Part shown: positions 55,701-64,000 of the stretch, piece by piece | How the letters are laid out: each line of letters begins with the position of its first letter | Numbering within the stretch: position 1 is the first letter of the stretch | Notes under the pieces: generated by a model | Databases searched by the model: none | What the model saw: the letters and a program-made list of their open reading frames with translations, nothing else | What the model was told of the DNA's origin: nothing | Assembly (NCBI GenBank): GCA_037349105.1 | Contig: JAYJMM010000092.1 | Span: 1,451,001 to 1,515,000 of the forward strand | DNA from: Limnomonas spitsbergensis | Taxonomy: Eukaryota; Chlorophyta; Chlorophyceae; Chlamydomonadales | Direction of reading: 5' to 3' | Length of the DNA stretch: 64,000 nucleotides | Position numbers and translations under genes: made by a program

Positions 55701-58700
55701 AGGGGGGTGGGTGGTCAAAGATATATTAACTTGTTGTATGGTCCTGAGGTTGGGGAGGCAGGTGCGTGTGAGGGGGGTTGGCTGTCCAAAGATAAGTGCT
55801 TGCAGTGTGGTCCCGAGGAAGGGGAGGCAGGTGCGTTGGTGTGTTGGTGGGAGGGGCTGTTGCGTGGGTCTGTTGGAGGCCCGACACATTAACTTGTGTT
55901 ACGTCCCCGAATCTGAATGGTAAGGCGGCAGCGCTGCTCTCCATCCGGAGGAGCTGGTGTAGCGCACATGCAAGGGGATAAGTAAGAGAGAAAACTACGC
56001 CCCCCTAGGGGCGTGCGTTTTAAGGGAGCGGCGCAGGTGGGGGCTTAAGCCACACCCGTACCGCCAGGGATGTTTTAGCTGTGACTGGTTACGAGTCGTA
56101 ATCAGAGTGGTAACCAAACGATTCGTTCGGCGAAGCCAGGGCTCAGTCGCCCGGTGGGAAAAAATGAGTAAACCAATGAGGAACGGGAAATTTCGTCAGG
56201 CTCGTCACCAACAACTCGTCTTCACCTACAACTCGCGACTTCCGGTAACCTAAATTTGTTCCGAACGCCAATATAACTAAACCTGCGCACCGCACAGAGT
56301 TGCGTACATATCACTGCCCTCCTCGCCCTCCTGCCCTCCTTGCCCTCCTCGCCGTATCTCATTTGACAACGAAGGGCCACAAGCGCACCCGGGCTATTTT
56401 TATATGTTTTTTTTTATAAATTCTCTGGCCCACGATGCCGACCTGAGCACCCAGTAGGAAAATTCAAATTTTGAATTCAAGCGCCGGTACCGGTGTAATT
56501 TATTTCATGTTAATTGCGTATTTAATAATATGCTTAAAAACAAGCGGGTTTGCTTCGTAGCTTGTGATGCCCAAAGTGCGACAGATGGCTCTCGACGCTG
56601 AGCTGCGCATGGAGAAGAAAAAAACAAAATGTTTGAATTAAAATACAAGTGCTTGTGTTCTAAATTTGTAATGTGGCTTATCAATGGGTTTGTTGTTTTC
56701 GGTCGTGGTGAACAAGGTGTGACAGATGGCTCACGTGGCCGACCCGAGCATGGCGAGGTTTTCAAATCATAGTTTATTACGGAATCATGTTCGACAGGTT
56801 GTGGTGACCAAGTAGCGTCAGATGGCTCATAGCGCCGACCTGAGCACCCAGTAGTAAAATTCAAAAACAATTTGTTTTCCGGTATGAAATAATGTACCGG
56901 TATGAATAATGTACCGGTAAGAATAATGTACCGGTATGAATAATGTACTGGTATGAATAATGTACCGGTATGAATCACAACGTGTAGTGAGTGGTTATAG
57001 GCCCCGGTTCTATTACAGCTAGTGCAAATGGGTAAAAACCTTTGTATGGGAATCTGACTTTGTGTGGACTGGAAGATGTGGTGATACAGGTGTTTGGCTG
57101 CATTCATGACGATTACAAAAGGAGACTGCAAGATCACTGTCAGACACAAGTTCACAGCCAAGGTTCACTGTGAAACACTAGTTCACTGCCAAGGTTTACT
57201 GCCAAACACTAGTTCACTGCCAAGGTTCACTGTCAAACACTAGTTCACTGTCAAGGTTTACTGCCAAACACTAGTTCACTGCCAAGGTTCACTGTCAAAC
57301 ACTAGTTCACTGTCAAGGTTCACTGCCAAACACTAGTTCACTGCCATAACAATAGACATAATGCGACATAATATATGCACGGTGCATAGCTGCTGGGCCC
57401 TGCTGAACGCTTTGTTGTGTGTTGCTAGTAGGGAATGACTAAGCTCAATTCAAGGCACCATGCACAGCTAGGAGTCCTAGCAGCCATGGTGCAATAAATT
57501 CTCCATTGCGAGGGGGGCAGGAGCATGGAACCCGGCGATCTAGAGGCATGTGCAAAGTTTGTCCCATGTTGCGTTACCCATGGCCTGATTTTGTTTTACA
57601 CGTATATGTTTGGAAATATTTGGTACTGGTTACTTCTGAGCATCAATTTTGTACTTGTCGAAGAGGGCTGAATGTGTGACCAGCTGTCGTTACCATGGCG
57701 CTCATATTTTTAAGGAAGATTTGTAGCTCGGCATCGGCATAGCTAGTATGATATTCCAACGAAATCTTTGTGAATGTATGTACCTTATGTGTGAAGGTAG
57801 AGAAGGAAAGATGAAAAATACCAGTCAACTAGGGATGGCTAGTCCAAGCAAATGAATGGCACTGCTTATTGTCATCTTTACCGGGCACGATTATTCTCTT
57901 ACAAGTGCCCATACGCTGCCACCTCGCTCTGGTGTCACACTCATGCCCTCTCAAACGGTGCTCTCAACTTCTAGCCGTGGCGAACGTACGCAGCTCACTT
58001 GCACTGTCGTAAACAAGCATTAAAAGGATATTACACAGGTCAACTTCGGCAATGGTGATTGACTGTAGGTTACCTGGTTGCAGAATTTCTAATGGGTTGT
58101 TGCCTCGAAGAGGTAGGGCGTCAGGTTTGACGATATTGCACGCGCGCGGCATGAGTGAAATCAGAGGGAAGTGGAAAGTTGCGAGAAGAGCTGCTGGCTC
58201 GAAGACCCGTGATGCATACAAGGCGAAGGTCAGTCGCGGTACCATGGTAGCTCGCCTCGTATCACGGTAGGAAAAAAGCGACCATGGTATAGCTTACTAG
58301 GCCCTGGTAGCCCATGGTAAAGCTTACTAGGCTGCCTGGTTACCATGGTTACTACGATGGCTCCCCCCAGGCCGTCTCATAGTGACTGCCAAGGTTCACT
58401 GTCAAACACTAGTTCACTGTCAAGGTTCACTGCCAAACACTAGTTCACTGCCAAACACTGGTTCACTATCAGACACTAGTTCACTGCCAAAGTTCACTGC
58501 CAAACACTAGTTCACTGCCAAGGTTTACTGCGAAACATGTCAGAATGTAACAGCTAGACTAAAAAACATCTCTGACACCAGCCACGGTTTCTAGCAGCTT
58601 TGTTCTTATCAGCCTTTTGCTTCAACTGTGTAATCAGCTGCTGGGCTTGGGCGGTGGTTGGATCACTGTCCACAAATCTGTCGTACACGGCCTGCATTGA

Positions 58701-61700
58701 TGTAAATGTCGTAATTAACAGAATCACATGATCAAAAATGGACGTGGGTTTGTGGGAAGGAGATATATTAAAATCTGGAAAAAGAAAATTGAAAAGTGGA
58801 GAGCACCTAACAGGTATGTGAGAGCAAAGACCACAACAGGCCAAAACATGAAAATGGAGATGAAAGTGCAAAAGATCATGCTTGCAAGTGCATCAAAGCG
58901 GGCAAAGGCGGGAGCAACATAGTGGGCTGCACGAATGAGAAGCAATTTGAAAATTCTTGACCTATATGTGCTGCATAAGCATGATAGGCCTAGCCTCTTA
59001 GCTAACTGTAGCTCAATTGCAATGTGTGAGTCACAAAGGGCATGCCTGACCTGAGCTGTACCCTTGTTTAAGCCTTGGAGGAGACCGAGGATGTACTTCA
59101 GCTAAGCTGCAGTTGCAGGCTTGTCTTGTGCAACGGAGGCAGCTGAGACTGTCATACTCGAAATGAGGGCTGAGGCTGCAGCCTTGCTTGCAGGCATAAC
59201 AAACTTGTCACCCAGCCGTCTTCGTAAGAGGGTGAGCTGCGGCTCTGTAGGGGGTACGTCATCTGGCTTGTTCTGCGCACCCTGCACCACGATGTGGTCA
59301 CTTATCATCTCCTTGGCCTCCAAAATTGTACAGCCTGAGCATGAATGGACAGGTAAATCAAGGGGCATGGTGAATAAGTAGGTAAATCACAGATAAATAA
59401 GGCAGGGTGAATAAGGAGGCAAATAATGAGGTTTGGTAAATTGACAGGAAATTGACACGTATGGGCAGGCAGGAAAATAAGGGACAGCTAAATTAGGGGA
59501 CATCAGAATTCATTGAAGGGGCAAATCATGATTTGTAATGTTCACCTGGTGGCAGCGTCAGACCAATCTGTGACGCCTTGAGGCGCTGTCTCCCTGAAGC
59601 TGGCCTGGAACCCTCAAGACCCAGCTTAAAGGCATTGAACGCATCCTTCTTCTCATCAATAAGGTCGCTGGCTTCGGCGTAGGTGAAGCCATCTATGTCG
59701 GCTGGCAAGATGCCCATGTCATTAAGCCATGTTGATTGCTTGACGGACATAGGCTCGATGTTAGGGTCGAAGGCCTCCACATCCTCAGCTTGGACCATGT
59801 CAAGGATGTCCTCAAGGCTGCCTGGCATAAATGCACTGCCTGCAGAACAAGGAAAAAGAAACCGTAGTTGTGCATGCATCACAAATCAGGCACAAGGAGG
59901 AGTTGTTTACACTAGATTCGTACATATTAGAGAAATGTTATTAACTGTGTGCTTCCACTGCCAAGTGGAAAGAAATAAAATATTTTACCCCCAACTGTAG
60001 TACTGTACTAACTAACCCTAACCCTCAGCACACATTTTTTTGTTAAACAGTGGGTATGTGGGGGGTTAACATCGAGGGAATCAGGGTGACACCTGCAGGC
60101 AGAATAGTGACATTGGCAAGGTTAGTGGGGCGTGAGAAAGCAACATAAGCCTCGCCGGGTGTTTCTATACCCTCAACATGTATGAAAAGCTTGCCGGTGA
60201 CAGTTTCACCTTGAACTTTAAATACAGTGCGAGCATAGGCCAAGCGGACAGGGTACATATACCTCTCAATGCTTGTGTTCCCAACTCGGACACACTCATA
60301 TTCCCTCCCAACAGTGATTTCACGCATGACACCATCGAATTCCTTTTTTATCTTGAGCTTGGTATTGCTGACATAGGAAACGACTCCTACATCACCGTTA
60401 GCCAGGCCCATGTACTTTTGGTTCCTGGTGATCATTATGGGGCAGCCAACAGCAAGTGATATTTCAGATGGCAAATCAGATGTGTTAGACAGGCGTCCCT
60501 TCAGCTTTTCCTGGTCAGCAAGAGAGAGCAGGTGCGTTTTAGAAAACTCATCTTTAGCAGTCAGGGTAACAATGTCATCAGGTGCATAGAATTTTTTCAC
60601 TTGAATAGCGTTATAGGAGTCAACTAATTCATTGGTAGGAGCTATGATAACATCGTCAGGGCCAATATCAGGGGTCATGCCAACAGGCAGGATTCTGTCA
60701 TGCAGGATTTTAAAGGCAGCAGAAGCCAAATCGGCAGCAGTTGGGGCATTTAACCGCAGGTAGTTTAACAGAGAGACAAAGGGGGCTTGGGAGGGGTCAG
60801 ACTGCCTGTGGTTTTCAGAGAAGGTGAACAGGTTAAACATTGACCACATCAACCACTTGGTTGGCTGATGGGGACAAGTGTGGACATCACGACATTTCTT
60901 ACACACCGCTGGCAACTGATGGATGTCCCCTGTCAAAATCACAAGCTTGCCACCAAATGGCAACGCAGCAGACGCCTCATTACAACATTCAATACATCGG
61001 TTGTGAATTTTTTGGAGCATTTCTGCTTGCAGCATTCCCACCTCGTCAATGATGATGACGTCTGCTAGCTTGATAAAATGGATAAGGGAACAGAAGTCAG
61101 GTAATCATAATCCGATCCAGTAAACCCAAATGCACCATGTGACGTAGTCGCATTATTGCCCAACCCATTGGCAGCTTTGGCAGTGGAAGCACACAGTATA
61201 ACCTTTTTTTGAGCTAGGGTCAAGGCACCGATCAACGTCTTTATGAAGAACGATTTACCAGTGCCTCATGGACCTTGGATTCGATAAAGACGAGGCAGAG
61301 CCGGGTTTTTCGATGCATCTCCAATTGCTTTTAGAGCTGCAGCCTGCTCGGGGGACTTGAACAACAGATTTATGTCGAGGACAACAGCTTCGATTGGTTT
61401 GGACGGGAGCTGCAACGCCTGATGACGACGACGATTCGACTTCACATTCGTCGCATCCCGACGTTTCGACTTCACATTCGTCGCATCCTGGCAGTCATCG
61501 CTGTTCATCTCTGGCTCACGGTTTCCTCTCGTTGTTCCACTCGATATGATGTGATACCTAACAGTAGCTAAATACACCAGGGATATTGATGTTCGCATTC
61601 ATACGAGGTCGTGGTGACGAGCGTTGGCCAGCGATGACTGGCTGACGACGCGTCGGTTGCTGTCGGTTTGTACATCAAAATGGGCTCTTTAATCTAATAT

Positions 61701-64000
61701 GGTGCCGTACGCGAAAGAATTGTACATCAAAATGGGCTCTTGAATAATAGACCGGGGCAATAATGTACCGGTGTGAATAATGTATTGGTATGAATAATGT
61801 ACCGGTATGAATAATGTACCGGTATGAATAATGTACCGGTATGAATAATGTACCGGTATGAATAATGTACCGGTATGAGTAATGTACCGGTATGAATAAT
61901 GTACCGGTATGAATAATGTACCGGTATGAATAATGTACCGGTATTCCAATTTGTGGACCTGGGTGATTGCGCTCCTGTTGTTTTATAAACTGTTTTATTA
62001 TGTTATGTTCAGCTTCTCTTTCCAGCTTTCCCGTAGGTTCGCTCTGCCTGGTGCTTTCTAGAAAGGCGTAAGGGTGGTTGCATCAACGCTGCAGCAACAT
62101 CTGAAGCATGAGCGGAGAACCATGCAACAGTATCCTTGACCACCTGAGGCGCTGCCTAGAGTAAATTTAGAGAAATCCATGGGGTAAAAAATAGCGTTAA
62201 CCAAAGCTTAATTACCCCTAAAAAGAGGTGACATCCTTTAATCAAAGTTAAATCACTATGTTATGCTTTTTCTTTAATTTTCTTTAACCAAAGTAATTGT
62301 AACACCAATTCATCGTGTCACTGAGGGCAGTTACAGCCGATCGGCGGCCGACCAGAATGGCCAGAAAATAAATATGGCCGATCGCCCCGCTAGGGGCGAC
62401 TCGGCGATGGCCGAAAGAAAAAGAAGGGGGGGGTCGGCCGAAGGCAGGCTGCAGCCGAAGGCTGCGGAGGAGGGGTTCGGCCGAAGGCTGAATCTGAGGT
62501 GGGGGTTCGGTCGAAAGCAGGCCATATTAGGCCTCTTTGAATTCGCGTGCGGCTGCCATTGGTGAAGACTCAATAGCAATCGAACTATCGAAGGCTGCCA
62601 CTGTCCCCACGACCAGGCCCACGCTTTCCATTTCAAAATCGGCGGTGAAGCGACCACAACAACAGATGTGCGACTCGCGCAACCATGCCAACGGAATTTC
62701 GGGAGCTTTCTTGACGGAAATGTTGCTTGGTTCAATGCCTTCTTGTGATAAAACTTTGCAGTTCAACGGCCATGTGTCGACGAAGGCATGACAGAATTTG
62801 TGCGTGTTCCAACACATTCAAAATTCAGCACACACAAAACAGCTCACGGCGTATTCGAATGTTAGCGGAGAACGTCGAGATATGGAGCAAACGAATGCTC
62901 TTCAGCAAAGCAAGAATTATCTCGATGCAGCCCATGCTGCCCGTACGGCTGTGGAAAGTTTAGAGCCGTACAAGGCATGCGTGTTTCGGAGCCATTCCAA
63001 GCGGTATCTCCTCTCGATTTCTCCCTCATTGCTGGACGGATTCCACCAGTTTCAGCACTAAACCTTCACATATGTATACAAAACGATTGTAATATCTGTC
63101 ATGGAGCCGAGGTGCCATGTAGGGACATGCTGCACGCAGGTTTACACCGCCGAAAACAGTGTGGGCCTGGTCGTGGGGACAGCCAGTGTAAGTGTCCACC
63201 AGGCCAAAGAAAAAACAGATCTATTCGGCAGAATAATGAAAACAAAAAAATATTACGGCCGACCAAATTTGGACGGCAGTTCGGCCGGCCAGCCGGCCGG
63301 CCGACCGAACTGCCGAAGGCAGTTCGGCTTCGGCCGAGTAGAATTTTAAGGTCCGTAACTGCCCTGGTGTCACTACGGTATTCCAATTTGTTTGTTGCAG
63401 ATTGTGGTGACCAAGGTGCGACAGATGGCCCTCAATGCCGACCTGAGCAACCAGTAGTAAAATTTTAAATTTAACTTCAAGTACCGGTACCGGTGCAATT
63501 TATTTCATGATTTTTTGCATATCTGAACACAAACGGTATTAAAAGACACGCGGCTTTGTTTTGTAGCTTGTGACAGCCAAGGTGCGACAGATGGCTCTCG
63601 ACGCCAAGCTGCACACGGAGAAGTAAAATCCAAACATAAAATTGAAGATGAGATTGTTTGTGTTATATATTTGTTATGTGGCTTATTAATGGGTTTGTTT
63701 TGTTTAGGTTATGGTGACCAAGGTGCGACAGATGGCTCACGACGCCGACCGAAGCACCAAGTCGTAAAATTGAAAGCAATTTGTTTCCCGGTATAATAAA
63801 TAATATGCCCCAATTTATTGTTACAGTTTGTGGTGACCCTGGTGCGACAAAAGGCTCACGACGCCGACCCAAGCATGGCGATGTTATCTTACAACTTTAA
63901 ATTCAGATACGATTTGAGTATGCTTTTTATTATTTAAATAATATATTATTATGGAACCATGTTTGACAGGTTGTGGTCACCAAGGTGCGACAGATGGCTC
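46706..64000 (+). CDS. Bestrophin-like (UPF0187/VCCN-type) anion channel, partial
   Basis: The exons seen are 46706-46794, 48874-49109, 50764-50823, 55544-55690 and probably 63970 onward; phases agree. Incoming phase shows at least one missing 5' exon. The order is RTQWRFLQALFCF, ILWNIKWPYLMIMFVAVGAE (first membrane helix), FRLVSFAMSLLLAFRLNRTY followed by ERWKEAR (the family's RxNxxYxRWxEAR signature), NGATSLFIQAATWIKDPKV, FRRFCIVWPYSIKQTV, then LLHPEELAVYAKSRKGRQ. Bestrophins form pentameric chloride channels; plant VCCN1 acts in the thylakoid membrane and tunes proton motive force. Whether this one is plastid-targeted cannot be judged without the 5' exon. Every flanking intron is large and repetitive, and four of the junctions have echoes. 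The 3' half lies beyond the window. Confidence 0.85.
46795..47330 (+). repeat. Donor-side echoes of bestrophin exon 1
   Basis: Exon 1 ends AAGCTCCGCACGCAGTGGCG...CTGTTCTGCTTTG|GTGAGT. Copies follow at about 46849-46905 (AGGCTCCGCACACAGTGGCG, CTGTTCTGCTTCGGCGAG), about 47108-47150 (CTGGTCTGCTTTGGTGAGTG) and about 47258-47310 (GGCGGTTCCTGCTAGCACTG, TTCTGCTTCGATGAGTGAGG). Each is followed by GAGGAGCTGGTTGTACCGGA-like intron sequence and CCCTATCCCCTTCAAAC. Part of 46995-47080 is the GCGCACCCGGG dispersed repeat. Confidence 0.92.
47440..48873 (+). repeat. 105-bp array: about 13 acceptor-side copies of bestrophin exon 2
   Basis: Each unit holds CCCTCCCCCCACAG, then 59 nt of exon 2 (TGGGCCCTCCCTCTCATATC ... 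CTGATGATCATGTTC), then GTACCTAAACCCTTGTACCT. Acceptor AGs end at about 47615, 47719, 47824, 47928, 48032, 48137, 48242, 48347, 48452, 48662 and 48768, before the real one at 48873. Two units, near 47500 and 48557, have lost the AG. Period 105 = 35 codons, and the frame of exon 2 is open back through the last four units (48501). Each copy also ends TTC|GTACCT, a possible donor, so single copies could be spliced as 59-nt mini-exons, which would shift frame. Confidence 0.96.
49400..49565. repeat. AACCCTGAAAACCCTTTTCAGGGTT palindromic repeats
   Basis: Alternating GGGTTAACCCTG and AACCCTTTTTCAGGGTT words form several overlapping inverted repeats. An A-rich CACGAACACCACAAACAGACAA triple repeat precedes them (about 49285-49355). 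Confidence 0.8.
49571..49800. mobile_element. Inverted pair of GAAAGAAAG/ACGCCC repeats
   Basis: The left arm TAAGAAAGAAAGAAGGAAAG, CCACGCCCTATTAGGGCG and GTTAAGGAAACAGCGC faces the right arm GCGCTGTTTCCTCAACCCTC, ACGCCCCTGTGGGGCGTAG, TTTTCTTTCTTTCTTA. Each arm is about 60 bp, with about 100 bp between them. This may be a complete small foldback element of the family. Confidence 0.65.
50250..50660 (+). repeat. Four acceptor-side echoes of bestrophin exon 3
   Basis: The real junction is GCGTTCAG|GGCAATGGAGCCACCTCC at 50763/50764. Copies with AG ends at 50256, 50382, 50512 and 50624 keep GGGCAATG(G/A)AGCCAC(C/G)TCCC and about 10 more nt, spaced 112-139 bp. Confidence 0.95.
50868..52560 (+). 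repeat. 39-bp satellite, about 43 copies
   Basis: The unit is AATCTTGGGTAAATGATGCG followed by TAAATGACATCTTTCATAA. Copies are almost identical. The chief variant is ATG(A/C)... at one site (GATACG versus GATGCG), arranged in runs. The first unit starts from GTGGGAAATCTTGGGTAAAT, 45 nt into the intron, so the array grew from native intron sequence. It is direct, has no spacers, and is not a CRISPR. Confidence 0.97.
52625..52800 (+). repeat. Donor-side echoes of bestrophin exon 3
   Basis: After the satellite, ATAAGGAGCCCAAAGTGGTG followed by AGAGG..GTGCATCGGCACAGG and TGGGAAAT copies the exon end GACCCCAAAGTG|GTGAGAGG with 45 nt of intron. A second, weaker copy reads GAGGGTTCCAAAGGGGTGAG near 52780. 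The satellite therefore sits between two copies of the same donor region. Confidence 0.85.
52800..55543 (+). other. Rest of bestrophin intron 3
   Basis: CAGCTTAATTTCAGCTTAAT repeats fill 52810-52990. Dispersed-family pieces lie at 53045-53100, 54185-54270, 54380-54430, 54530-54620 and 55020-55200. GGTGGGCCAGTGGGCCAGTG repeats lie at about 54680-54850. The end of the intron repeats GATCCTGACAGCTCACC(A/G)CCCCAC three times before the acceptor at 55543. No independent gene is recognised. Confidence 0.55.
55691..55975 (+). repeat. Donor-side echoes of bestrophin exon 4
   Basis: The exon ends AAGGGGAGGCAG|GTGTGTGTGA. Copies at about 55753 (TTGGGGAGGCAGGTGCGTGT) and 55818 (AAGGGGAGGCAGGTGCGTTG) follow. 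A separate copy of an inner exon part, GGCGGCAGCGCTGCTCTCCATCCGGAGGAGCTGG, lies at about 55923-55956. Confidence 0.88.
56440..56990 (+). repeat. Acceptor-side echoes of bestrophin exon 5, left block
   Basis: Units near 56563, 56693 and 56797 read (G/C)TTGTG(G)TGACCAAG.. then GCG(A/T)CAGATGGCTC and GCCGACC(T/C)GAGCA. A stop or decay disrupts each one. The block continues into 17-bp GGTATGAATAATGTACC repeats (56880-56985) that start from the same intron words (TTTGTTTTCCGGTATGA). Confidence 0.85.
57140..58535. repeat. CAAGGTTCACTGTCAAACAC repeats in two blocks
   Basis: Units of CAAGGTT(C/T)ACTG(C/T)CAAACACTAGTTCACTG fill 57140-57350 and again 58383-58535. Between them lie an inverted SINE-body copy (57370-57540) and ordinary sequence. 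That sequence includes a minus-strand frame (57964-58245) and short GGTACCATGGTAGC-type inverted repeats at 58240-58360. None is assignable. Confidence 0.8.
58554..58694 (-). CDS. Possible short terminal exon, function unknown
   Basis: On the minus strand a TCAATGCAG acceptor (58695) is followed by A-V-Y-D-R-F-V-D-S-D-P-T-T-A-Q-A-Q, then a Lys-rich helix and RNRGWCQRCFLV with stop at 58554. It lies downstream of the helicase stop on the same strand. It could be an alternative last exon of that gene or the end of another gene. The assignment is weak. Confidence 0.3.
   Translation of the reverse strand, partial: QAVYDRFVDSDPTTAQAQQLITQLKQKADKNKAARNRGWCQRCFLV
59102..61598 (-). pseudogene. PIF1-type SF1B DNA helicase, disrupted
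   Basis: The minus-strand segments are 61598-60093 (broken), 59839-59546 and 59334-59102. The last two introns have GT-AG ends and agreeing phases. The helicase motifs are a Walker A in which an in-frame TGA (near 61267) replaces one residue of the GPxGTGKS loop, IIIDEVGM (Walker B), LTGDIHQLPAV (motif III), FSENHRQSDP (motif IV region) and FKVQGETV with EAYVAFSRP (motifs V-VI). Between Walker A and B a 1-nt frame change near 61105-61120 is also needed. The C-terminal exons add two related units, KQSTWLNDMGILP...AEASDLID and EPQLTLLRRRLGD...AASALIS. PIF1 helicases unwind DNA 5'-3' and occur in hosts, Helitrons and large viruses. No Rep nuclease domain is seen. Nothing shows which source applies. 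Confidence 0.75.
61757..61945 (+). repeat. 17-bp GGTATGAATAATGTACC array
   Basis: About eleven near-perfect units run here, each junction forming TACCGGTA. It matches the array at 56880-56985, so the same minisatellite stands on both sides of the 57.0-61.7 kb block. Confidence 0.95.
61955..63375. mobile_element. Insertion flanked by a 16-bp direct repeat
   Basis: CGGTATTCCAATTTGT occurs perfectly at 61939-61954 and at 63376-63391. The enclosed 1.42 kb contains GTGTCACTGAGGGCAGTTAC (about 62317) and its inverse GTAACTGCCCTGGTGTCAC (about 63356), which look like terminal repeats of an inner element. It also contains GGCCGAAGGC(T/A)G arrays (62335-62520, 63265-63345) and an inverted pair around TGGGCCTGGTCGTGGGGACAG (62600, 63163). 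A + frame at 62798-63061 could be coding but matches nothing I know. Confidence 0.6.
63395..64000 (+). repeat. Acceptor-side echoes of bestrophin exon 5, right block
   Basis: Copies at about 63401 (TTGCAGATTGTGGTGACCAA), 63567, 63707, 63830 and 63970 share GTG(G)TGACCAAGGTGCGACAGA, then TGGC(T/C)C and GCCGACC. Each reads V-V-V-T-K-V-R-Q-M-A in the phase needed after exon 4, and most meet a TAG or TAA about 50 nt on. The copy at 63970 follows TTTGACAG and runs off the window. It may be the true exon or one more echo. Confidence 0.85.

Noticed and set aside
56505..57161. Minus-strand 218-codon frame
   Set aside because: It runs antisense through exon-5 echoes and the GGTATGAATAATGTACC array, and it has no independent domain.

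Overview
The window looks like nuclear DNA of an intron-rich eukaryote, most likely a green alga (prasinophyte- or chlorophyte-like). The reasons are GT-AG introns throughout, a tyrosine-kinase-like kinase whose motif spellings recall chlorophyte kinases, a bestrophin-type channel of the plastid/UPF0187 kind, and much intronic DNA built from CCCTAAA/CCCTGAA-like (plant-type telomere-like) sequence. The species is an inference; Cymbomonas-like prasinophytes would fit. There are no operons, CRISPR arrays or rRNA genes.

Layout, all on + unless stated. A tRNA-Gly(CCC) lies at 959-1029. Minisatellites fill 2.2-4.4 kb. The C-terminal two thirds of a kinase catalytic domain is spread over seven exons at 5847-12754. 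A compact MIF4G (eIF4G-like) gene of nine exons follows at 14062-16678. The 16.7-20.5 kb stretch is intergenic, with transposon relics and MITEs. A 13-exon F-box/WD40 gene, whose 620 codons join in phase, spans 20550-36991. An intronless, GC-rich ankyrin-repeat gene lies at 39360-40781. A TIR-bounded element at 41780-43049 carries a small membrane-protein ORF, and a small ORF with an in-frame stop lies at 43446-43793. The last gene is bestrophin-like, starting by 46706 and running off the end of the window. Its fourth intron holds a large insertion with a broken minus-strand PIF1-type helicase gene (59102-61598).

The most unusual feature is how the large introns are built. In the kinase, F-box/WD40 and bestrophin genes, many introns contain tandem partial copies of their own splice junctions. 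Some copies carry the acceptor plus the first 20-60 nt of the next exon; others carry the last exon bases plus the donor. I call these 'exon-edge echoes'. They occur next to most of the large introns in these three genes. I saw none in the MIF4G gene, whose introns are short. Two of the arrays have periods that are multiples of three (105 bp and 24 bp) and stay open in frame with the adjoining exon.

Most other long open frames are artefacts of minisatellites. Exon boundaries were read by eye, using GT/GC-AG signals, phase agreement and protein-family fit. No transcript evidence was available.
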